From: Sphingobacteriales bacterium 44-61
Lineage (GTDB): Bacteria > Bacteroidota > Bacteroidia > Chitinophagales > Chitinophagaceae
DNA length: 64,000 bases
Assembly (NCBI GenBank): GCA_001898405.1
Contig: MKTW01000010.1
Location: 294,405 to 358,404 of the forward strand
Direction: 5' to 3'
In this document: piece by piece, positions 24,049 to 31,044 of the stretch
Layout of the letters: each line of letters begins with the position of its first letter
Position numbering within the stretch: the stretch's first letter is position 1
Notes under the pieces: model-generated
What the model saw: the letters and a program-made list of their open reading frames with translations, nothing else
Told to the model about the DNA's origin: nothing
The model's database searches: none
Program-made: the position numbers and the translations under genes

Positions 24049-25092
24049 ATGAAAAAGGAAATAAATAACAGGCTAATTAATTTTTACCTATACATGGGGT
24101 TAGGTTTTTTGTTGTTGTATTCTTTCGGTGAATTTTTTGGATACCGGGAAACCTTTATTCGCAGAATTATCAATAGTGTTTTTCTGGTGAGCTATCTTAC
24201 AGTACTTAACTACATTTTATTTGAGAAAATTTTACGTTTATTTCGGTGGCCATGCAAAAATAATCAACGCTCATTTTTCTTCCTGTTTATGGCTATCCTG
24301 TTTTATACATTCGGGTTGTATGGTTGGCGTCAGCTATGGATACAAGTAGGTATTTATGTAGATTATACACCCGAACTTCCATTTTTGAAAGGTGTGGCTA
24401 CTCATTCTCAATTTAGCTTTATATGTGTCATTTTTTTTGCAATAGTGCGAAATGTATACAACAACATTAGGCTTAGAGAGAAAAACAGTCAATTAAGAAT
24501 AGAAAAAAAGGAAGCAGAGCTTAACTATTTGAAAGCCCAAACAAATCCGCATTTCCTGTTTAATACGCTAAACAATATTTATTCATTAGCAAGAGATAAA
24601 AACGACCTGGCTCCTGAATCAATTTTGCGATTATCTAAAATTTTGCGTTTTATGCTGTATGAAACCGGTGATGATTTTATAGCAGTAGATGATGAATTGA
24701 AAATAGTAACTGATTATATTTCCCTTGAAAAACTTCGTTATGATGATTCTTTGCTTGTTACGCTGAATGTCAATATTGAAAATTCAAAACAATCTTTACC
24801 GCCTTTGCTACTTATTCCATTAGTAGAAAATGCCTTTAAGCATGGCGTTTCAGAAACAAGAAATAAGCCTTTTGTTGATATTAATCTTACTATAAAGCAG
24901 CAACAATTATTGTTTACTGTAAAAAATTCAACAGAAGAAACCACTACCGCACAACAGGTGAAAGAAAATATCGGACTTTCTAATCTGCGTAGGCAGTTAG
25001 TACTACTCTATAAAGATTATGATTTGTCTGCAGGGCAAGAGAACGCTGTTTTTACATCAACATTAAGAATAAATTTAACAAGCAATGTCTAA
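24049..25092 (+). CDS. LytS/YehU-type sensor histidine kinase
   Basis: 347 residues. Four TM helices span about residues 15-145. They are followed by a short coiled-coil (EKKEAELNYLKAQTN), the His_kinase dimerisation motif with phospho-acceptor H168 in TNPHFLFNTLNNIYSLAR, and an HATPase_c domain (PLVENAFKHGV, then the G-box NIGLSNLRRQL). It belongs to the LytS family that pairs with LytTR regulators. Its stop overlaps the next gene's start by 8 nt, so the two form a two-component system. Confidence 0.92.
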   Translation: MKKEINNRLINFYLYMGLGFLLLYSFGEFFGYRETFIRRIINSVFLVSYLTVLNYILFEKILRLFRWPCKNNQRSFFFLFMAILFYTFGLYGWRQLWIQVGIYVDYTPELPFLKGVATHSQFSFICVIFFAIVRNVYNNIRLREKNSQLRIEKKEAELNYLKAQTNPHFLFNTLNNIYSLARDKNDLAPESILRLSKILRFMLYETGDDFIAVDDELKIVTDYISLEKLRYDDSLLVTLNVNIENSKQSLPPLLLIPLVENAFKHGVSETRNKPFVDINLTIKQQQLLFTVKNSTEETTTAQQVKENIGLSNLRRQLVLLYKDYDLSAGQENAVFTSTLRINLTSNV

Positions 25093-25777
25093 AATAAAAT
25101 GCATTATAATAGAGGATGAACCGCTTGCCGTTAAAGTATTATTGGACTATGTTGCACAAGTCCCTTTTTTGCAATTAGAGGGCACCTTTAAGGATGCCAT
25201 ACTTGCAACAGAATGGTTACGCACAAATGAAGTGCAATTAATGTTTTTAGACATTCATCTGCCAAAACTAAAAGGGATGACCTTTTTAAAGACACTCGCC
25301 CAAAAACCTGCAGTTATCATTACTACTGCTTATCACCAATATGCCGTAGAGGGATTTGACCTGGATGTAACTGATTATCTCCTGAAGCCTATTGAGTTTG
25401 AGCGCTTCTTAATTGCTATAAATAAAGTAAAACCCACTAATAGCAATATTCAGGCTATATCTGAAATGAGTGACGCAAAAGATTACTTGTTTCTTACAGT
25501 ACAAAAGAGGAAAGTGAAAATTTTATTTTCTGAAATTTTGTATGTAGAAAGTCAACGAGAGTATATAAAAGTGGTCACTAAAAAAAATGAATTTATATCT
25601 CGAATGAGTACGCATGAAATAGAAGACATTTTGCCTGGCATTTTTTTTAAACGCATTCATCGATCATTTATCATTTCAATTAATAAGCTGGAATCCTATA
25701 CAGCGGAATCGGTTGAGGTGAATGGAGTATCTATCCCTATTGGAAGGGGTTATAGGAATGTTATTGAGAATCTCTAA
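25085..25777 (+). CDS. LytTR family response regulator
   Basis: 230 residues. The receiver domain (1 to about 120) shows the acidic pair ED at 10-11, phospho-acceptor D56 (FLDIHLP) and K102 in DYLLKPI. The LytTR DNA-binding domain follows from about 130 (ILYVESQREYIKVVT, FKRIHRSFIISI). It would bind direct repeats near its target promoters. The AATCAT/ATGATT element found twice at 17.1 and 27.4 kb is a possible target, but that is only a guess from proximity. Confidence 0.92.
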   Translation: MSKIKCIIIEDEPLAVKVLLDYVAQVPFLQLEGTFKDAILATEWLRTNEVQLMFLDIHLPKLKGMTFLKTLAQKPAVIITTAYHQYAVEGFDLDVTDYLLKPIEFERFLIAINKVKPTNSNIQAISEMSDAKDYLFLTVQKRKVKILFSEILYVESQREYIKVVTKKNEFISRMSTHEIEDILPGIFFKRIHRSFIISINKLESYTAESVEVNGVSIPIGRGYRNVIENL

Positions 25778-25981
25778 TCTTAATCATACCGATATAAAAC
25801 CATTTTAATCAAAAACTGTTCAATTCAATACACCTCTTTCATTTTGCATCTTTTGCCATTTTGCAGGGACTGAATAAGTTATAATGTAAAAGATTTGTTT
25901 TTTGCGGAAAAATGTTCATTTAAAACAGGTAAAGAATGTTGTGATAAAATATTTCAGACTTATGTGTTTTCACTGAAATCA

Positions 25982-27028
25982 TCAGAACTTGAAACCTGGC
26001 GGATTATCAATAAGGGATTCTTTTCGCTGAACATAAACAAACCTATACGGCGAATTATTAAGCTGGCCACCATCTCTTTCAGTAGCCTTGCTGCAATTAA
26101 GAATAATAGAGCTGTTATAATTGGATTCTGCTTTTATTTCAAAGGTATAATCAGCCGATTGGATTTTGTAAGCTGCCGTTTTTTGATAATTACCCCATTT
26201 ATTTACGTCGTTAGTTATTTTGTCTTTATGCCACCACCCGGCTTTACCTTTTTTAGGGGTAATGGTTAACTTGTTTCCATCCATTGTCCATGTTCCTGAT
26301 TCGTAAACGAAATAGATGATCTCATTATTAGCCAGCCAGTTTTTTTCACGAAAAATATATGTTCCATCTTCTTTTATCTGATACTCCTTCCGCATATAAC
26401 CACCAGAGTACATAAGATGCCCGTTCGAAAACCCTCTTGTTTCAGCCTGGTTAACGATCCATATACCCACAACGGGATTTTTATTGGTAACCGCAAACGA
26501 GCCACCATTTTGGGGAGGTATTGTATCCAAATTCAGTTGCGCATTTCCTGGATTTATAAATACGGACGCAAGTACTGTTTGATAATCTTTTAAATAAAGA
26601 TTTGTGGTAAAGTTGCACAGTATTGATATACAGACCTTGCTATTGGAGTAAACTGTTAGCTGGGAAGTCACATTAACCCCGTTATATTGCCAGGTTCCGC
26701 TTCCGCTCATTGCCGCCCAGTCATCTTTTGGTTGTGGTTTTGTTTTTTGAGGAGAAGAAATATTTTTGTTTACCACTACAAGTTCATTCCAGTCTTTATT
26801 AAAATCAGCGTCAATATTACCGGTGCTTGCGGTGCTTTTGTAAATTGTTATTTGTGCCCAGTTCCCATTTTCAATACGGGAATAGGAAACGTTACCATTG
26901 CCCAGAGTTTCAGTCCAGCTATTTGGTGCTGTATAGGAAACAATGTCGTAAGATCTTTGCTGTGAATAGGAAAATATAGACAACATATGTAAAATGGATG
27001 TCGTAACGATTTTATTAAAAGTTATCAT
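25982..27028 (-). CDS. Secreted protein with lipocalin-like C-terminal domain
   Basis: 348 residues with a signal peptide (SILHMLSIFSYSQQ). Residues about 20-190 are a beta-rich region with WAQITIYKSTAS and AMSGSGTWQYNGV. From about 205 the pattern VGIWIVNQAET, then YQIKEDGTYIFREKNW, then ESGTWTMDGNKLTITPKKG is that of lipocalin-like/META-type eight-stranded barrels of Bacteroidota. It is periplasmic or surface-exposed and probably binds a small ligand. It stands alone, convergent with the LytTR gene. Confidence 0.7.
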   Translation of the reverse strand: MITFNKIVTTSILHMLSIFSYSQQRSYDIVSYTAPNSWTETLGNGNVSYSRIENGNWAQITIYKSTASTGNIDADFNKDWNELVVVNKNISSPQKTKPQPKDDWAAMSGSGTWQYNGVNVTSQLTVYSNSKVCISILCNFTTNLYLKDYQTVLASVFINPGNAQLNLDTIPPQNGGSFAVTNKNPVVGIWIVNQAETRGFSNGHLMYSGGYMRKEYQIKEDGTYIFREKNWLANNEIIYFVYESGTWTMDGNKLTITPKKGKAGWWHKDKITNDVNKWGNYQKTAAYKIQSADYTFEIKAESNYNSSIILNCSKATERDGGQLNNSPYRFVYVQRKESLIDNPPGFKF

Positions 27029-27044
27029 ACTTTTTTTGTTTAAA

Positions 27045-27316
27045 ATTATTCCACCATTTTTAAGCGCCTTAAAGTCAAAGTTTCTCTTTCATAATGCTCC
27101 AACAGATTTTCCTGGTATTCTTTTCGGCTATCTGTTATCAATACCTGAGCATGTGCTTTTAGCACAAGCTAATATCTTGTGATATAGGTGTTATAATTAT
27201 TGGGCTCCACATCATTTTCTGCAACATCCTAAAAATAGTGATTGCCCGATTGAATGATATGTGTCAGCGCATTGTTATTACAGGAAAACTTAATTGTGTC
27301 AACAGGTATTTTTCAT
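27045..27316 (-). pseudogene. Decayed gene with a poly-A frameshift and two in-frame stops
   Basis: From the ATG at 27316 the frame breaks in a run of five A. Removing one A gives MKIPVDTIKFSCNNNALTHI, then IQSGNHYF, a TAG, DVAENDVEPNNYNTYITRY, a second TAG, and LVLKAHAQVLITDSRKEYQE, then NLLEHYERETLTLRRLKMVE before the stop at 27045-27047. Consistent coding-like composition across about 88 codons makes decay more likely than chance. The family is not recognised. The 449-nt gap 27029-27477 otherwise holds only repeat copy B. Confidence 0.5.
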
Positions 27317-27360
27317 GTTGTTGAATTTATGAGATAAATGTCGTGAAGAGAGAAGGGGCA

Positions 27361-27425
27361 ACCAATCATTAAAAATGATGATTTTTTACTGCCGGTAGAT
27401 AAAATCATTACAAAAGGACGATTTA
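27361..27425. repeat. Repeat element, copy B (pairs with 17081-17145)
   Basis: Reads CCAATCATTAAAAATGATGA, then TTTT-containing spacer, then TAAAATCATTACAAAAGGAC. Like copy A it contains alternating AATCAT and ATGATT/ACGATT half-sites. It lies 45 nt upstream of a decayed minus-strand gene and 52 nt before the ATG of the plus-strand amidohydrolase gene. Confidence 0.45.
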
Positions 27426-27477
27426 TGGAAAAAGTTCTTTTAATACTCTAAGCAATAATCGCCAATACCATTTTGCT

Positions 27478-28494
27478 ATGTTAAAGTCGGCCTGCGTTTG
27501 CTTAACCAGCCTTTTCCTGACACATTCAACTACTGCCCAAAAGCGGCCATTGCCAGTGATTGATATGCACTTACATGCAATGCCCGTTAAGAAAGGTTCT
27601 ACTCCTGCGATTATTTGTGCCCCTTTTCGCGATATCGGACCTCATGATCCTGCTCAGCCATATTCTGAAACCTATCAGAATGTGCTTAAATCCAGTGCAT
27701 GGGCCGACAGACAACTAATAGCACCAACAAATAATGATTCTTTAAAAATGTTGACACTCCTTGCGTTGGATAAGTATAATGTATATGCTGTTACAAGCGG
27801 CGACATGGAAACAGTTAGAAACTGGGAAAAATCAAGCCCTGATCGTATTATTAATGCCTTAGACTGGGGATTTGGACTAGCAAAAAATCAGGGACTTACC
27901 CCTGACTCACTGGAAAAGATTTTTAAAACAGGTGAGTTTAAAGTGTTTGGCGAGGTAGCTATTCAATACGAAGGTTATAGTCCGAGTGACAGTGCTTTTG
28001 AACCTTATCTTGCTATGGCAGAAAAACTGGATATACCAGTGGGCATTCATCTTGGCCCCGGCCCTCCCGGGGCACCTTACCTTAATTATGAAAACTATCG
28101 GGCAAAACTTCACAGCCCGTTTGGACTGGAAGAAGCATTAATCCGGCATCCCAAACTTCGTATATATGCCATGCATGCCGGGTGGCCCATGTTAGACGAA
28201 ATGCTGACTACCATGTATACACACCCTCAGCTATATGTTGATGTTGCCGCTATCTGCTATATGATTCCTCAGAAAGAATTTTATTTTTATTTAGAACGCC
28301 TGGTAAATGCAGGCTTTGGCAAACGCATTATGTTTGGTTCAGATAATATGGTCTGGCCACAGACAATAGAAATAGGTATTGAAGCTATCAATAATGCAGC
28401 CTTTCTTTCCACTGCTCAAAAACGGGATATTTTGTTTAACAATGCAGCAAGATTTCTTCGATTGACAGAAGCTGAAATAAAGGCGATGCAATAA
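27478..28494 (+). CDS. Secreted amidohydrolase family protein (amidohydrolase_2/TIM-barrel)
   Basis: 338 residues with a signal peptide (VCLTSLFLTHSTTAQK). A metal-dependent hydrolase barrel is shown by IDMHLHAM (first metal His pair), VGIHLGPGPPG, YAMHAGWP (third and fourth His region) and MFGSDN (the C-terminal catalytic Asp). This is the arrangement of the amidohydrolase_2/decarboxylase group. It would act in the periplasm on an unknown small substrate. It stands alone, with a repeat element shared with another locus just upstream. Confidence 0.82.
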   Translation: MLKSACVCLTSLFLTHSTTAQKRPLPVIDMHLHAMPVKKGSTPAIICAPFRDIGPHDPAQPYSETYQNVLKSSAWADRQLIAPTNNDSLKMLTLLALDKYNVYAVTSGDMETVRNWEKSSPDRIINALDWGFGLAKNQGLTPDSLEKIFKTGEFKVFGEVAIQYEGYSPSDSAFEPYLAMAEKLDIPVGIHLGPGPPGAPYLNYENYRAKLHSPFGLEEALIRHPKLRIYAMHAGWPMLDEMLTTMYTHPQLYVDVAAICYMIPQKEFYFYLERLVNAGFGKRIMFGSDNMVWPQTIEIGIEAINNAAFLSTAQKRDILFNNAARFLRLTEAEIKAMQ

Positions 28495-28528
28495 GATTAC
28501 AAAAAATGATCAACTGCTGAATTCTATT

Positions 28529-28682
28529 TCATCGGCAATCCGGATATGTTAAACCTGAGAAGTTAATCAAGGCATCATCCCCCACACTCATCTTCAGTGA
28601 ATTGACGCGGGTACTTTCAAAATCCAGCTTTGACGCACCACGCAGACGAATATCTGCAGAAGCTATGCGTGTAGTATTTAGC
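28529..28682 (-). pseudogene. Gene fragment, GIN/DUF2807-like repeat piece
   Basis: A frame without a start codon reads LNTTRIASADIRLRGASKLD then FESTRVNSLKMSVGDDALIN then FSGLTYPDCR to a TGA at 28529-28531. An upstream in-frame TAG cuts it off. The alternating polar/hydrophobic rungs resemble the beta-solenoid of DUF2807 auto-transporter adhesin-like proteins. It is the C-terminal leftover of a lost gene. Confidence 0.4.
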
Positions 28683-29094
28683 TATTGTAACACACTTTCT
28701 CCGCTTGCTCTCTACTTCTATTGCCTTTGTCAAAAAGAAGTATCATGTTTGTTGCAAAGGGAGGATGCATAATATCAGCGTCCCAATTTTCAGATACAGC
28801 CGGTATTGCCTGGCTAAGTCGTTTATTAAACTGATACCAGCCTGGTGTTGATTCCGTCAAACGAATACTGGTTTTGCAGCTAAAAAATATGTCTATGCAA
28901 ATTTCATCTGTTGTAAAGCGATCTTCTTTAAAACCGAAAATCGTTTCAATGTCTAACCAGTCGTAATGGGTTACTCCTTTATGCTCTGTTAAATTGAATC
29001 CCCTGTCACTATAAGTAAAGAGCCCCATGTCTTCCTGAGCTTTTTGAAATTGATCGGCAAAAATTTGTTTGCCCAATTCTCTGTCATGCGGCAT
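28678..29094 (-). CDS. Hypothetical protein
   Basis: 138 residues, soluble, with no signal peptide. Visible features are a DWLDIETIFGFKEDRFTTDE stretch and FFSCKTSIRLTESTPGWYQF, typical of an unnamed Bacteroidota family with a PH-like beta fold (W/Y-D-I-x-x-I then I-x-I...G-W). No catalytic motif is present. It may be the intact neighbour of the fragment at 28529-28682. Confidence 0.6.
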   Translation of the reverse strand: MPHDRELGKQIFADQFQKAQEDMGLFTYSDRGFNLTEHKGVTHYDWLDIETIFGFKEDRFTTDEICIDIFFSCKTSIRLTESTPGWYQFNKRLSQAIPAVSENWDADIMHPPFATNMILLFDKGNRSREQAEKVCYNS

Positions 29095-29271
29095 AAAAAA
29101 GATTATTCGGGTTGATGGTTCGGTAAATCTAAAGTTAACCGTTTCGATCCATTCTACCGAATTTACGGGGTCGTAAAGAAGAATTGAACGTATTGAATAA
29201 CCTTTTTGTAAATTAGCTCTTGCAGCCTCTTATTGCAACATATTCAAAACAGCCGAACTATAAAGCTTTAT

Positions 29272-30195
29272 ATGAGCATTAATTCCCAAAACGTACTGGA
29301 CTACCCAAACAAAAATACCATTTTCATGGTATGGAATTTTAAAGAAGGAATAGACATTAAAGAAGCCTTCAAAAACCTGTGCGCATTGATCTCCAACCTG
29401 AACAACTCCGCGCTTACACGTTTCCCCGATGCCAAAGCCAGCGTAGTTTTGGGAATTGGTTTTGAAGCCTGGCATTTGTTGGAACTACCCACACCTGTTC
29501 CGAAAGAATTTGAAACATTTACACCTATTGCAGGCTCTAAACATACTGCCGTAGCGACCAGAGGCGATTTGCATCTGCATATCCGTTCCGATGCATATAG
29601 CTTTTGTATAGATACTGCTGCTGCAATATCAGATACCTTAAAGGATGCGGCCATCGCCATACAGGAAGTGCACGGCTTCAGGTACTGGGACAGCCGAAGT
29701 ATTTTGGGTTTTGTAGATGGTACAGAAAACCCGCATGGGGAAGACAGGACATATTTTGGTATTATCGGTGATGAAGATCTTAACTATAAAGGTGGCAGCT
29801 ATCTTTTCGTACAGAAATACCTCCATGATCTGCAGGCATGGAAAGCCCTGCCGGTAAGTGAGCAGGAAAAAGTGATCGGCAGGTCGAAAACCGGGGATAT
29901 TGAAATGCCTGATGCTGTGAAGCCTTCCAATGCACACTCGGCACTGGCCAATGTAGGCGATGATTTTAAAATTGTAAGGGATAATATGCCTTTTGGCAAT
30001 GTAGCCAGCAATGAAATGGGGACCTATTTTATTGCCTATGCCAGTTCATTTAATACCGTAAAAAAGATGCTGACCAATATGTTCGTGGGTGTGCCTGAAG
30101 GGAATTATGACCGGATACTGGATTTTAGCACTCCGCAAACAGGCACTTTGTTTTTCGTGCCTACCTTTGAAATGCTGGACAGCTTTGCCGGTTAA
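29272..30195 (+). CDS. Dyp-type peroxidase
   Basis: 307 residues from the ATG at 29272; a TTG at 29233 extends the frame but adds no family sequence. The diagnostic GFVDGTENP motif is present with the catalytic Asp at about 149, followed by the heme-ligand region around SNAHSALANVGDDFKIVRDN and the arginine needed for peroxide cleavage (VRDNMPFG). Dyp peroxidases are heme enzymes that oxidise dyes, phenolics and lignin-like substrates. There is no signal peptide or encapsulin neighbour, so it is a free cytosolic form. Its base composition is less AT-rich than its neighbours. Confidence 0.9.
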   Translation: MSINSQNVLDYPNKNTIFMVWNFKEGIDIKEAFKNLCALISNLNNSALTRFPDAKASVVLGIGFEAWHLLELPTPVPKEFETFTPIAGSKHTAVATRGDLHLHIRSDAYSFCIDTAAAISDTLKDAAIAIQEVHGFRYWDSRSILGFVDGTENPHGEDRTYFGIIGDEDLNYKGGSYLFVQKYLHDLQAWKALPVSEQEKVIGRSKTGDIEMPDAVKPSNAHSALANVGDDFKIVRDNMPFGNVASNEMGTYFIAYASSFNTVKKMLTNMFVGVPEGNYDRILDFSTPQTGTLFFVPTFEMLDSFAG

Positions 30196-30342
30196 AAAGC
30201 AATCGTTGCTTTTTAAGATTCTTACCATCCGTTACAATCAATCAGTCATGAACATAGAAGCCATTATAGAAGAGCATGCCCACCATTTCCTGCAAGGTTT
30301 AAAAGCAGAACCTGGTAAACAGGGCACACAATAATAGTGCTC

Positions 30343-30729
30343 TTACATATGAAATACATTGAACCTGTGGCCATCAGGATCAGCAAAGACGAAACCGTAA
30401 TATCCCTTTCCAAACTCTTCCGGCTTTGAAACTATTGTTCCCCCTGCTTGTTGCACCTCTTTCTCCCAGTTATTCACTTCTTCCTTACTGTCAGCAGAAA
30501 GAGTAAATATGATTTCATTTCCTGCTTTTGTATCTATTATTTGCCCCTTCATACCGGGTTCAAGTATATTCTTCAAAAAAAAGTGAATGATAAACTTCTC
30601 CTCGCCAAAGAAGAAACTGGTAAGTTGATCGGAAGCTCCATTTTGTTCAAATCCAAGTTGCTGATAGAATTTAGTGGTTCGTTCTAAATCCTGAACACCA
30701 AAATTGGCCCAGATTTTTTTTGTTTTCAT
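30343..30729 (-). CDS. VOC family protein (glyoxalase/bleomycin-resistance-like)
   Basis: 128 residues with two paired beta-alpha-beta-beta-beta modules: WANFGVQDLERTTKFYQQLG (first module) and FTLSADSKEEVNNWEKEVQQ (second), ending in the signature GYYGFVFADPDGHRFNVFHM. Proteins of this fold bind a metal and catalyse isomerisation, dioxygenation or drug binding; the exact role is unknown. It is convergent with the Dyp peroxidase gene. Confidence 0.85.
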   Translation of the reverse strand: MKTKKIWANFGVQDLERTTKFYQQLGFEQNGASDQLTSFFFGEEKFIIHFFLKNILEPGMKGQIIDTKAGNEIIFTLSADSKEEVNNWEKEVQQAGGTIVSKPEEFGKGYYGFVFADPDGHRFNVFHM

Positions 30730-30946
30730 AAATCACAAAGTTTTGCGGTAGAATTTTACTTTGATCTCAAAGTTCGTTCATAACCTTATCAAACAGGAGG
30801 GGCATTTGCGAAATTCTTCGGGGTAGGGAAGGCATAGGTTGAAAAGAAGGCATAAACCAAATATGACATTAAGGAGCTTTGACTCCCGTTTACCTCAATC
30901 CGGCATATAGCAGAACTTTATAAAACGTTCTTCCAATTTTACTGAT

Positions 30947-30964
30947 AACGTTACCGGTAACGTT
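30947..30964. promoter_or_regulatory. LacI-type operator before the PUL enzyme operon
   Basis: AACGTTACCGGTAACGTT is a perfect 18-bp palindrome with a CCGG centre, the usual form of a LacI-family operator. It lies 80 nt before the start of the first PUL enzyme gene. A variant occurs at 41527-41544. The PUL's own LacI regulator is the likely binder. The gap 30730-31044 holds nothing else recognised. Confidence 0.75.
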
Positions 30965-31044
30965 TGCTGCCGGTTTTTGCCTTTTCTCCCCGAATAGTTG
31001 CCGGTTACTTATAATTTTAAGGCAATTATTTACAAACCCTGAAA

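Noticed and set aside
30248-30334. A 28-codon ORF after the Dyp peroxidase gene
   Set aside because: Short, no family, and directly followed by the convergent VOC gene; probably chance or a scrap of a lost gene.
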